A stretch of 36,100 nucleotides of DNA from DASUKL01 sp036278755 (lineage in GTDB: Bacteria > Chloroflexota > Limnocylindria > Limnocylindrales > CSP1-4), in contig DASUKL010000131.1 in the NCBI GenBank assembly GCA_036278755.1, forward strand, positions 1 to 36,100, in the 5' to 3' direction. The position numbers were made by a program, and so were the translations under genes. The notes under the pieces were generated by a model. The model searched no databases. It was not told the DNA's origin and saw only the letters and a program-made list of their open reading frames with translations. Shown here piece after piece: positions 7,014 to 14,560 of this stretch; position 1 is the first letter of the stretch, and every line of letters starts with the position of its first letter.

Positions 7014-7967
7014 TCAGACGCCGGCGGCGGCCAGGATGGCTTCTGCGGCCGCGTCGGGCACGTGGGTCAGGCCGATCGCCTCGCCGTAGCTCATCGTGTC
7101 GCCATGGTAGTCGGTCCCCCCGCTGGCCAGCAGCCCGCGCTCCGCGGCGAAGCGGGCCAGCCGGTCGACCTGCTCGGCCGTGTAGGGCCGGCCCATGCCG
7201 CCGTAGTGGACCTCGAGCCCGCCCAGGCCCCAGTCCTGGAGGCGACCCACGAAGGCCGCCCGATCGGGCGCGTCGGCGGTGTGGGCCAGGACGGCCAGGC
7301 CGCCGGCGGCGACGATGGCCTCGACCGCCTCGCGGGGACCCAGCCCGGTGCGGGGCACGTAGGCCGGCCGGCCGCGGGACAGGTAGCGATCGAAGGCATC
7401 GTCGACGCTCGTGGCCAGACCGGTCCGGATGAGGGCCCGGGCCAGGTGGGGTCGGCCGGGGGCGGCCACCTCCGGCCCCAGGGTCGTGGCCAGCTGCTCG
7501 TCGATGGGCAGCCCCAGGGCGCGCAGACGCTGGGCCATCCGCTCGATGCGCTCCCGCCGCAGGTGTCGCTGCCGCTCGAGGGCCGCAGTCAGGGCCGGCG
7601 CGGCAGGATCGACGCCGAGGCCCAGGATGTGGACCTCGACCGGCGCCTCGGGGAGCGGCGCCGCCTCCGCCCCGGGCAGCGTGTTGATCTCGACGCCGCT
7701 GATGAGCCGGGGCCCGCTGCCCGGCGCTCGGTCGGGGCCGCCCAGCCCGAGGGCCCACAGCTCGACCGGCGCGGCGAGGCTGTCGTGATCCGTGATGGCC
7801 GCCGCGCGCAGGCCGGCCGCGGTCATCGCGGCGTACAACTCGGCCGGTGGCAGGACCCCATCGGAGCGGGCGCTGTGGGCGTGGAAGTCGTAGCGGTTGC
7901 GGCGCAGGCTCGTCAGCGGGTCAGACCTCGATGAGGCGGGCCAGCCGCTCCAGGCCCCGACAGGCAC
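7014..7967 (-). CDS. PHP-domain phosphoesterase (YciV/RNase AM-like)
   Basis: A 317-residue PHP-family metal-dependent phosphoesterase. Metal ligands are visible in DFHAHSARSDG, AITDHDS, ISGVEINT, the VLAHTAD strand and the C-terminal GTDYHGD. The family includes 3',5'-nucleoside bisphosphate phosphatases and 5'-3' RNases such as RNase AM; the precise substrate here is inferred only at family level. The only standard start is GTG 7967, which overlaps ymdB by 47 nt. A CTG near RRNRYDFH would remove the overlap and cannot be excluded. Position between ymdB and miaB suits a role in RNA or nucleotide turnover. Confidence 0.85.
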   Translation of the reverse strand: MPVGAWSGWPASSRSDPLTSLRRNRYDFHAHSARSDGVLPPAELYAAMTAAGLRAAAITDHDSLAAPVELWALGLGGPDRAPGSGPRLISGVEINTLPGAEAAPLPEAPVEVHILGLGVDPAAPALTAALERQRHLRRERIERMAQRLRALGLPIDEQLATTLGPEVAAPGRPHLARALIRTGLATSVDDAFDRYLSRGRPAYVPRTGLGPREAVEAIVAAGGLAVLAHTADAPDRAAFVGRLQDWGLGGLEVHYGGMGRPYTAEQVDRLARFAAERGLLASGGTDYHGDTMSYGEAIGLTHVPDAAAEAILAAAGV

Positions 7968-8763
7968 CGTCCGGCCCGACGTCGATGAGCACGGCGTTGA
8001 AGATGACCGGCCCGCTGCCCACCTCGAAGCGGGTCGGCAGGCCGTTGATGAAGCGGGGCAGGACCGTGGCCGGGTCGAAGCCGATGACGCTCTGCACCGG
8101 GCCGGTCATGCCGATGTCGGTGACGTAGGCCGTGCCCCGGGGGAGGATCCGCTGGTCGGCCGTGGCGATGTGGGTATGGGTCCCGCACACGGCGCTCACC
8201 CGCCCGTCGAGGTACAGCCCGAAGGCGTTCTTCTCGCTCGTCAGCTCGCAGTGGAAATCGACGAGGCGGATGCGGGGCAACTCGTCGGCCCCGCTCTCGA
8301 GGAGCTCGTCGAGCATGGTGAAGGGATTCTCGATGGGCAGCATGTAGGTTCGACCCTGGGCGTTGATGACCGCCACGTCGGTCCCGTCGGCGGCGGGGAA
8401 GATGCCCCAGCCGCGGCCGGGCACGCCGTCGGTACCGTAGTTGAGGGGCCGCAGGATGCGCTCCTCGCGCTCCAGCTCGGGGTAGATCTCGCGCTTGTCC
8501 CAGATGTGGTTGCCGCTGGTGATGACGTCGGCCCCGGCGGCCAGGACGGCCTGCGCGGTGGCCGCGGTGAGGCCCATGCCGCCGGCCAGGTTCTCCCCGT
8601 TGACGACCACGAAGTCGATCCCCCGCGCCGCGCGCAGGTCGGGCAGGAGCTGCTCCAGGGCCTGCCGGCCGGGCTTGCCGATGAGGTCTCCCACCATGAG
8701 CACGCGGACGGTGCCCCGTCCCGGCCGCTCCGCCAGCGGCGGCAGGCGATCGGCCGCCAGCAC
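7921..8763 (-). CDS. ymdB: YmdB-type metallophosphoesterase
   Basis: A 280-residue calcineurin-like phosphoesterase. Motifs in order are MVGDLIGKPGR, VVNGENLAGGMGLT, ITSGNHIWDKRE, VDFHCELTSEK and CGTHTHIATADQ with DIGMTGP. In Bacillus YmdB hydrolyses 2',3'-cAMP and affects biofilm choice. The usual DFHAEATSEK motif here reads DFHCELTSEK. It starts at GTG 8763, 26 nt after the rny stop; rny-ymdB is a widespread gene pair. Residues 1-18 before VRVLMVGD are a short extension, and the GTG or ATG within VRVLMVG is an alternative start. Confidence 0.92.
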   Translation of the reverse strand: MLAADRLPPLAERPGRGTVRVLMVGDLIGKPGRQALEQLLPDLRAARGIDFVVVNGENLAGGMGLTAATAQAVLAAGADVITSGNHIWDKREIYPELEREERILRPLNYGTDGVPGRGWGIFPAADGTDVAVINAQGRTYMLPIENPFTMLDELLESGADELPRIRLVDFHCELTSEKNAFGLYLDGRVSAVCGTHTHIATADQRILPRGTAYVTDIGMTGPVQSVIGFDPATVLPRFINGLPTRFEVGSGPVIFNAVLIDVGPDGACRGLERLARLIEV

Positions 8764-8789
8764 CTCGCCGGCGGCTCGGGTCGAGCCGG

Positions 8790-10319
8790 CTACTTGGCGT
8801 ACTCCACGGCCCGCGTCTCGCGGATGACCGTCACCTTGATCTGGCCGGGATAGGTCATCGAGTCCTCGATCTTGCGCACGATGTCGCGAGCCAGCTGCAT
8901 CGAGGCCAGGTCGTCGATCTGCTCCGGCCGGACGAGGATGCGCACCTCGCGGCCAGCCTGCACGGCGAACGACTTCTCGACCCCCTCGAAGCCGTCGGCG
9001 ATGGCCTGGAGGTCCTCGAGGCGCTTGAGGTAGGCCTCCATCGACTCGCCCCGAGCCCCCGGCCGGCTGGCGCTGATGGCGTCGGCGATCTGGACGATGG
9101 GCGCCTCGATGCAGGCGTACTCGACTTCCTGATGGTGGGCCGCGATGGCGTTGACGACCTTCATGTGCAGGCCGTGGCGCTGGGCGATCTGGCCCCCGAT
9201 GGCCGCGTGCGGCCCTTCGATCTCGTGGTCCACGGCCTTGCCGATGTCGTGCAGCAGGCCACCCATCTTCGCGATCTGGACATCGGCCCCCACCTCGCCG
9301 GCGATGGTCGCCGCGAGGCGGCTCGTCTCGAGGACGTGCTGCAGCACGTTCTGGCCGTAGCTGGTGCGGTACTTGAGCCGGCCCAGGAGCCGGATGATCT
9401 CCGGCGGCAGGCCCGGCACGCCGGCGTCGTAGGCGGCCTGTTCGCCGGCCTGGCGCATGACCAGCTCGACCTCGGCCCGAGCCTTGCTGACGACCTCCTC
9501 GATGCGCCCTGGATGGATCCGACCGTCGGCGATGAGCTTGGTCAGGGCCAGCCGGGCGACCTCGCGCCGGACCGGGTCGAAGCCGCTGATGACCACGGTC
9601 TCGGGCGTGTCATCGATGATGAGGTCGATGCCGGTGGCCTGTTCGAGGGCCCGGATGTTGCGCCCCTCGCGGCCGATGATGCGGCCCTTCATCTCGTCCG
9701 AGGGCAGGTGCACAGCGCTGACCGTCATCTCCGCGGTGTGGTCGGACATGACCCGCTGGATGGCCGTGACGACGACGTCACGGGCCTTGTCCTCGGCCTC
9801 CTCGCGGGCCTGGCGCTCGATGGCCCGGGCGATGCGCACGGCGTCCTTCTCGGCGTCGGCGCGGACGACCTCGAGGAGCTGGCCCTTGGCCTGGTCCGCG
9901 CTCATGAGGCCGACCCGTTCGAGGGCCAGGATCTGCTCGTCGCGGATGCGGGTCAGCTCGTCGCGCTTGACGTCGAGCTCGCGCTCGCGGTCGAGCAGCT
10001 TGCGGTCGCGCTGCTCGAGGAGGTCCGCCCGCTGGTCGAGCTGCTCGTCGCGCTGGAGGACGCGCCGCTCCAGGCTCGACACCTCGTTGCGCTTAGCCCG
10101 CGCCTCCTCCTCGGCCTCACGCTGGAGGCGGACCTGCTCGTCCTTGGCTTGGAGGATCAGTTCCTTCTGCTGGGTCCGGGCCTCGGCCACGATGCGCGCG
10201 GCCTTCTCCTGGGCATGCTTCACGGCCTGGGCGCCCCACGTCCCACGGGCCACGAAGCCGAGCCCGATGCCGACCGCGAACGTCACGATCGCGACCAGCA
10301 GAGCGATGACGGGATCCAT
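8790..10319 (-). CDS. rny: Ribonuclease Y
   Basis: A 509-residue membrane-anchored endoribonuclease that initiates mRNA decay. There is one N-terminal transmembrane helix (residues 4-25), then a long charged coiled coil (about 30-190, Lys/Glu/Arg/Gln-rich). A KH domain contains KGRIIGREGRNIRALE. The HD domain contains LLHDIGKAVDHE and AAHHQEVEY. The C-terminus SMTYPGQIKVTVIRETRAVEYAK is typical. The ATG at 10319 is chosen because GGAGG sits 8 nt upstream and the membrane helix follows at once; the frame stays open upstream but without protein-like content. It is the first gene of the leftward run and has its own promoter and a structured leader. Confidence 0.96.
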   Translation of the reverse strand: MDPVIALLVAIVTFAVGIGLGFVARGTWGAQAVKHAQEKAARIVAEARTQQKELILQAKDEQVRLQREAEEEARAKRNEVSSLERRVLQRDEQLDQRADLLEQRDRKLLDRERELDVKRDELTRIRDEQILALERVGLMSADQAKGQLLEVVRADAEKDAVRIARAIERQAREEAEDKARDVVVTAIQRVMSDHTAEMTVSAVHLPSDEMKGRIIGREGRNIRALEQATGIDLIIDDTPETVVISGFDPVRREVARLALTKLIADGRIHPGRIEEVVSKARAEVELVMRQAGEQAAYDAGVPGLPPEIIRLLGRLKYRTSYGQNVLQHVLETSRLAATIAGEVGADVQIAKMGGLLHDIGKAVDHEIEGPHAAIGGQIAQRHGLHMKVVNAIAAHHQEVEYACIEAPIVQIADAISASRPGARGESMEAYLKRLEDLQAIADGFEGVEKSFAVQAGREVRILVRPEQIDDLASMQLARDIVRKIEDSMTYPGQIKVTVIRETRAVEYAK

Positions 10320-10500
10320 CCCCTCTACCTCCCCTCCGACGCCCACGTCGGAGGTCACGTTGCGCGAAGCGGGCGGTCGTACCTGGACGACCACCCTCGC
10401 GGGGGCGAACCCACCGTCGCGCTGGGATGTCCGCCGCCCGAACGCGCAGGCCGGGCAGCCCGGCCGTTGGTCCTGACAGCAGAGACGATTGCTGGGCCGA
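10320..10500 (-). promoter_or_regulatory. Long structured 5' leader of rny
   Basis: The 293 nt between recX and rny hold no gene. The part after the predicted start point carries three perfect stem-loops. They are GGCCGGG/CCCGGCC (10449-10465, 3-nt loop), GGTCGT/ACGACC (10375-10392, 6-nt loop) and CCTCCGAC/GTCGGAGG (10333-10354, 6-nt loop). The last ends next to the GGAGG ribosome site. Its 5' arm CCTCC could pair with either its own 3' arm or the Shine-Dalgarno, so two alternative folds are possible. No T-tract follows any stem on the minus strand. Confidence 0.5.
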
Positions 10501-10529
10501 ACCTTACGTCCGCCCCGCCGAGGCGTCAA
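10501..10529 (-). promoter_or_regulatory. Sigma-70-type promoter of rny
   Basis: On the minus strand TTGACG (10529-10524) and TAAGGT (10506-10501) are separated by 17 bp, a near-consensus -35 with a fair -10. The expected start point is near 10494, which gives a leader of about 175 nt. Confidence 0.6.
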
Positions 10530-10612
10530 ACGAGCCCTCCGGGGGCCGGTCAGGCGATCCGGGGACCACTCCTCGTGGTTATCGTTCCGACCAGGCTCGC
10601 CCTTCGCGGCCC

Positions 10613-11215
10613 CTAGAGAGAAGTCCCTTCGGCGCCCGGCGAGACGTCCCGGGCCATCTCCGCCAGGGCCTGGCCGATGACGTCCGGATCGAAGCCGTTG
10701 CGGGCCAGCAGGGCATACGCCTTCTGGCGCCGACGGCGGGGATCCGCCTCCCGTTCCAGGGCCGCGCGCCGACGTCCCAGAAGGCGCGTCGCGGCGGTGA
10801 GGTCGGCGCTACCCGCCCCTGCAGCGGCGGCAGCGGCTACAGCGACACCGTCCTCCGGCTCATCCCGCTCGGCCAGCAAGCGAGCCACCAGGTCAGGGTC
10901 GAGACCCTTCAGCCGCAACTCGCGGCGCAGGACGTGGCGGCCGCGGGGCCGGGCCCGATCGCGGCTCTCGAGCCAGGCTCGGCCGAACGCTTCGTCATCG
11001 AGATACCCCAGGCCCAGGAGGCGCGCCAGGACGGTCTCGATGAGGTCGTCCCGGTAGCCGAGATGACGCAGGCGCTGGCGCGTCTCGGCCACCGAGCGCG
11101 GCCGGACGGCCAGGAACGCGGCAGCGGCGTCGAGGATGATGGCCGGGTCGTCGACCGTGGCGCGGCGGGCCCGCAGCGCGGCCGCGGTCGCGCCCCGCCG
11201 CCGCGCGGCGCTCAT
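10613..11215 (-). CDS. recX: Regulatory protein RecX
   Basis: A 200-residue RecX, the modulator that binds RecA filaments and limits recombinase activity. The three-helix repeats are visible: AAAFLAVRPRSVAETRQRL, then YLDDEAFGRAWLESRDRARPRG, then an ARNGFDPDVIGQAL repeat near the end. An Ala/Gly-rich linker (about 125-140) separates the second and third repeats. Its ATG overlaps the recA stop by 4 nt (ATGA), so it is made from the recA message in a coupled ratio. Confidence 0.93.
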   Translation of the reverse strand: MSAARRRGATAAALRARRATVDDPAIILDAAAAFLAVRPRSVAETRQRLRHLGYRDDLIETVLARLLGLGYLDDEAFGRAWLESRDRARPRGRHVLRRELRLKGLDPDLVARLLAERDEPEDGVAVAAAAAAGAGSADLTAATRLLGRRRAALEREADPRRRRQKAYALLARNGFDPDVIGQALAEMARDVSPGAEGTSL

Positions 11216-12300
11216 TCGGCTTCGGCGATGCCCTCCACGGGCAGGGCGATGGTGGCCACCTTGGCCCGGATCTCGGTCTCCAGCCGCTCGGCGATCTCCG
11301 GGTTGGCCTTGAGGAACTCCTTGGCCGCCTCACGGCCCTGGCCGAGGCGCGTCTCGCCGTAGGTGAACCAGGCGCCGGTCTTGTCGACCACGTCCGTGGC
11401 CACGCCCACGTCGAGCAGGCCGCCCTGGCGCGACACGCCCTCGCCGTACATGACGTCGAACTCGGCCACCCGGAAGGGGGCCGCGACCTTGTTCTTCACG
11501 ACCTTGACCCGGACCCGGTTGCCGATGGCGTCGGTGCCCGACTTGATGGTCTCGATGCGGCGGATGTCGAGCCGCACGCTGGCGTAGAACTTCAGGGCTC
11601 GCCCGCCGGGCGTCACCTCGGGATTGCCGAACATGACCCCGATCTTCTCTCGCAGCTGGTTCGTGAAGACGAGGGCCGTGTTCGAACGGCTCACGGCCCC
11701 GGTCAGCTTGCGCAGGGCCTGGCTCATGAGGCGGGCCTGGATGCCGACGAAAGAGTCGCCCATCTCGCCCTCGATCTCAGCCCGCGGCACGAGCGCCGCG
11801 ACCGAGTCGACGACCACGACGTCCACCCCGCCCGAGCGGATGAGCGTCTCGGTGATCTCGAGGGCCTGCTCGCCGGTGTCCGGCTGGCTGACCAGGAGCT
11901 CGTCGACGTTGACCCCGCAGGCTCGGGCGTAATGCGGGTCGAGGGCGTGCTCCACGTCGATGAAGGCCGCCACCCCTCCGCGCCGCTGGGCCTCGGCGAT
12001 GACGTGCTGGCAGACGGTCGTCTTGCCCGACGACTCGGGGCCGAAGATCTCCGTGATCCGGCCCCGGGGCACGCCGCCCACACCGAGGGCCAAGTCGAGG
12101 GCGATGGCCCCCGTGGGGATGGCATCGACCTGCTGCTTCTCGGCCGAGCCCAGCTTCATGATCGAGCCGCGGCCGAACTGCTTCTCGATGGCCAGGATGG
12201 CCGCATCGACGGCCCGGGCCCGCTCGGCCACCACCCGCTCTGCGGCTTGCTTGTCGGCGCCGTTGCGCTCGCCGGCGACGCCGGTCCCCGAGATCGTCAT
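11212..12300 (-). CDS. recA: Recombinase RecA
   Basis: A 362-residue recombinase, usual length. GPESSGKTT begins at residue 87, the Walker B strand is VDVVVVDSVAALVPRAE, loop L1/L2 regions include EGEMGDSFVGIQARLMSQALRK (in part) and FTNQLREKIGVMFGNPE. The usual FIDAEHALDP reads FIDVEHALDP (V116), a conservative change. AAGGA lies 6 nt before the ATG. RecA forms filaments on single-stranded DNA and triggers LexA self-cleavage. It is the penultimate gene of the yebC-ruvCAB-tgt run; its start overlaps the stop of the extended tgt frame. I found no GAAC-N4-GTTC box directly upstream. Confidence 0.98.
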   Translation of the reverse strand: MTISGTGVAGERNGADKQAAERVVAERARAVDAAILAIEKQFGRGSIMKLGSAEKQQVDAIPTGAIALDLALGVGGVPRGRITEIFGPESSGKTTVCQHVIAEAQRRGGVAAFIDVEHALDPHYARACGVNVDELLVSQPDTGEQALEITETLIRSGGVDVVVVDSVAALVPRAEIEGEMGDSFVGIQARLMSQALRKLTGAVSRSNTALVFTNQLREKIGVMFGNPEVTPGGRALKFYASVRLDIRRIETIKSGTDAIGNRVRVKVVKNKVAAPFRVAEFDVMYGEGVSRQGGLLDVGVATDVVDKTGAWFTYGETRLGQGREAAKEFLKANPEIAERLETEIRAKVATIALPVEGIAEAE

Positions 12301-13754
12301 GCCTGGTCCTTCCTCCTGGCTGCTCTCCGAGGACCGGCCGGCGTCACTCCTCCTCCGGCTCCGGTTCCTCCCGTGGCTTGCGCTTCGGTCGGATGACCTC
12401 CACGCTGGGTGGTGGAGCGTCGAGGAGCGAATGGAGCTTCGGCTTGGCCGCCGCGTCCTTCGGCTTCTTCTTCTGCTCGCGGTGGGGGCGGTTCTTGCTG
12501 GCCATCTCTGGCGCCTCCACGTGCGACCGTCAGCATGGACGGTCGGGCTTCACGATCACTCCACTCGGCCTTTGCGCCAGCTTGCCTGTCACTCGACGGG
12601 CGCTCTGCCGGGCGGCGGGCACGGTCGAGGAGATCGTGCCGCAACTCAGGGAACGTCCCGGCACCGATCGAACGCCGGATCCGGGCCATGAAGTCTAGGG
12701 AGAAGGTCAGGTTGTGACAAGTCGCCAGGCGGTAGGCCAGCAGCTCCCGAGCCCGGAAGAGGTGGGCCAGGTAGGCCCGCGAGACGGTCCGGCAGAGGCG
12801 GCAGGGGCAATCGGCCTGGACCGGGGCCGGATCATCCCGGAAGCGGCGGTGGCGAAGGTCCAGCTCGCCCTCGGGCGTCCACAGCCGGGCGTGGCGGGCC
12901 AGGCGGGCGGGCAGCACGGAGTCGAAGAGGTCGATGCCCGCGTCGACGGCATCCAGCAGGTCGAGGGGCGAGCCGAGGCCCATGAGGTAGCGCGGCCGGG
13001 GGTCGGCGGCCAGCAGCCCGACGACGACGTCGAGGGCGGCCCGCCGCTCGGCCGGCGTCTCGTCCCCCGCCAGGCCGCCGATGCACAGGCCGTCGAAGGC
13101 CAGCCCGGCGATGGCCCGTGTCGACTCGGCCCGCAGGTCGGCCTCCAGGCCGCCCTGGATGATGCCGAAGAGGGCCTGGTCCGGCCGTCCGTGAGCCCGC
13201 AGGCAGCGCTCGGCCCAGCGGGCGGTACGGGCCGTGGCCTCGGCCACCTGGGCCCGGCTGGAGGCGTGCGGCGGGACGGGCTGGTCGAGGGCCACCGCGA
13301 CGTCCGGGCCGAGGGCCTCCTGGACGGCGATGGCCAGCTCCGGCGTGAAGCGGTGGGTCGAGCCGTCCAGGTGGCTGCGGAAGGTGACCCCGCCCTCGTC
13401 GATCGAGCGCAGGGCGGCCAGGCTGACGACCTGGAAGCCGCCCGAGTCGGTCAGGATAGGGCCATCCCAGCCCATGAAGCGGTGGAGTCCGCCGAGGGCC
13501 GCGATGCGCTCGTGGCCGGGCCGCAGGTAGAGGTGGTAGGTGTTGGCCAGGATCATCCGCGCGCCCACCTCGCGCAGGTCGTCCGCGTCGAGAGCCTTGA
13601 CCGTGGCGTTCGTGCCCACGGGCATGAAGGTCGGGGTCTCGAGCGGGCCGTGGGGCGTGGTCAGCCGGCCAGCCCGGGCCTGCGTCCCGTCGCCGCCGGC
13701 GGGCGGTGGCACGGTGACCTCGAAGCGCGCGGGCGGGGCGTCCAAGGCGATCAC
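12297..13754 (-). CDS. tgt: Queuine tRNA-ribosyltransferase, with unusual C-terminal extension
   Basis: The frame runs 485 codons. Residues 1 to about 378 are a complete bacterial TGT, which exchanges G34 for preQ1 in GUN-anticodon tRNAs. Landmarks are PTFMPVGTNATVKAL, ANTYHLYLRPG, LTDSGGFQV (D103), the nucleophile region GIDLFDSVLPARLARH (D278), and the zinc site C316, C318, C321 and H347. After the normal end there is no stop for another 107 codons of low-complexity Arg/Gly/Pro text, ending in TGA at the recA ATG. A convincing small gene lies inside this extension in another frame. Either the extension is translated or a frameshift near 12617-12540 hides the true stop. GTG 13754 overlaps the permease stop (GTGA). 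Confidence 0.88.
   Translation of the reverse strand: MIALDAPPARFEVTVPPPAGGDGTQARAGRLTTPHGPLETPTFMPVGTNATVKALDADDLREVGARMILANTYHLYLRPGHERIAALGGLHRFMGWDGPILTDSGGFQVVSLAALRSIDEGGVTFRSHLDGSTHRFTPELAIAVQEALGPDVAVALDQPVPPHASSRAQVAEATARTARWAERCLRAHGRPDQALFGIIQGGLEADLRAESTRAIAGLAFDGLCIGGLAGDETPAERRAALDVVVGLLAADPRPRYLMGLGSPLDLLDAVDAGIDLFDSVLPARLARHARLWTPEGELDLRHRRFRDDPAPVQADCPCRLCRTVSRAYLAHLFRARELLAYRLATCHNLTFSLDFMARIRRSIGAGTFPELRHDLLDRARRPAERPSSDRQAGAKAEWSDREARPSMLTVARGGARDGQQEPPPPRAEEEAEGRGGQAEAPFAPRRSTTQRGGHPTEAQATGGTGAGGGVTPAGPRRAARRKDQA
12344..12505 (-). CDS. 53-residue highly charged small protein nested in the tgt 3' extension
   Basis: The ATG at 12505 is preceded by GGAGG at an 8-nt spacing. 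The product begins MASKNRPHREQKKKPKD and continues through AAAKPKLHSLLDAPPP to a SVEVIRPKRKPREEPEPEEE end. It has a basic N-terminal half and acidic tail and no hydrophobic segment. Small basic proteins starting with a similar N-R-x-x-R-E-x-K-K-P-K pattern are familiar from many bacteria but have no function known to me. It lies wholly within the extended tgt frame on the same strand, in a different frame, and ends 43 nt before recA. The good ribosome site and more protein-like composition favour this frame over the tgt extension. Confidence 0.7.
   Translation of the reverse strand: MASKNRPHREQKKKPKDAAAKPKLHSLLDAPPPSVEVIRPKRKPREEPEPEEE
12524..12545 (-). other. Perfect 8-bp stem-loop ahead of the small gene
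   Basis: CGACCGTC (12524-12531), loop AGCATG, GACGGTCG (12538-12545). It lies 18 nt upstream of the small gene ATG and just before its GGAGG. On the minus strand it is followed by GCACG, not T residues. It could be an attenuating or mRNA-processing hairpin between tgt and the small gene; the role is not shown. Confidence 0.5.
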
Positions 13755-14560
13755 CCGCTGATCTCCGCCACCTCGGCCGCGACCGCCGAGAGGACCAGCG
13801 CGGCGACGAGCCAGGCGGCCACCGCAAGGACCGCCAGGTTCGGGTCCAGGGCCTGGGTGATGGCCTGCGCCTGGGCGGCCTCGGGGCCGGTCGTGGCGAT
13901 GAGCGCGGAGGCCGCGTTGAAGGGCAGGTAGCGGACGAAGTCGGGCAGCAGCAGGACCGAGAACTGCTCGCCGAAGTAGAGCCCGATGCCGATGGCGATG
14001 CCGGCTAGCTGGCTGCGGGTGAGGGTCGCCACGGCGAAGCCGATGCCGCCCGAGAGGACGAGCCCCAGCCAGCCGCGCAGGAGGAGGTCCGGCAGGGCTC
14101 GCAGGGCGTCCGCGTCGCCCAGGCCGTCGAGCGGACTACCGGCGATGGTGGCCCCGAGGAGGACCAGGAGGACGCCGACGATGAAGGCCACCAGCAGCCC
14201 GAGGCCGAGCACGACGGCCACCGAGGCGAAGGTCAGGAGGATATACCGGGAGCGGCTCTCACCGCGGGCCACGGCCGCCTTGAAGGTGCCCCAGGCCCAC
14301 TCCGAGCCGCTGATGGCGGCGCCGTAGATGACGGCCAGCAGCCCGCCCAGGCCGAGGATGAGGCCGATGAGGGTGCGATAGGCCTCCGGGAGACCGAACA
14401 GGGAGTCCAGGGCGGCCTGGGCCTGGGCTCCGGCCGAGCGGTCGGAGGTGACCGAGGTGGCCAGGTAGATGAGGGCCATGATGGCCAGCACGAAGAACAG
14501 GGTGATGAGCGATGCCGGCCGGCGCAGCAGCTTCCGGATGCCGGCGGCGAAGAGCTTCAT
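13751..14560 (-). CDS. ABC-2 type transporter permease
   Basis: A 269-residue integral membrane protein with about six hydrophobic segments: LITLFFVLAIMALIYLA near residue 18, LIGLILGLGGLLAVIYG, VAVVLGLGLLVAFIVGVLLVLL (in part), a GLVLSGGIGFAVATL stretch, and a final AVLAVAAWLVAALVLSAVAA helix. The GSEWAWGTFKAAVARGESR loop is typical of ABC-2 permeases, where an EW.WGT-like motif recurs. It pairs with the ATPase encoded upstream (ATGA overlap). Substrate is unknown; export of a small molecule, lipid or peptide is likely for the fold. Confidence 0.88.
   Translation of the reverse strand: MKLFAAGIRKLLRRPASLITLFFVLAIMALIYLATSVTSDRSAGAQAQAALDSLFGLPEAYRTLIGLILGLGGLLAVIYGAAISGSEWAWGTFKAAVARGESRSRYILLTFASVAVVLGLGLLVAFIVGVLLVLLGATIAGSPLDGLGDADALRALPDLLLRGWLGLVLSGGIGFAVATLTRSQLAGIAIGIGLYFGEQFSVLLLPDFVRYLPFNAASALIATTGPEAAQAQAITQALDPNLAVLAVAAWLVAALVLSAVAAEVAEISG

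Noticed and set aside
10449..10465. GGCCGGG/CCCGGCC hairpin as terminator of recA-recX
   Set aside because: It lies downstream of the rny promoter and has no T-tract on the minus strand, so it is more likely part of the rny leader.
5413..10616. Very long open frames antisense to miaB, the PHP gene and rny (for example 5413-7089, 7062-7934, 9132-10616 on the plus strand)
   Set aside because: They mirror real minus-strand genes in GC-rich DNA, are low-complexity (Gly, Arg, Asp, Val, Gln) and have no recognisable domain or ribosome site.
12300..12750. SOS box directly ahead of recA
   Set aside because: GAAC and GTTC words occur but never as GAAC-N4-GTTC; no LexA-type palindrome was seen here.
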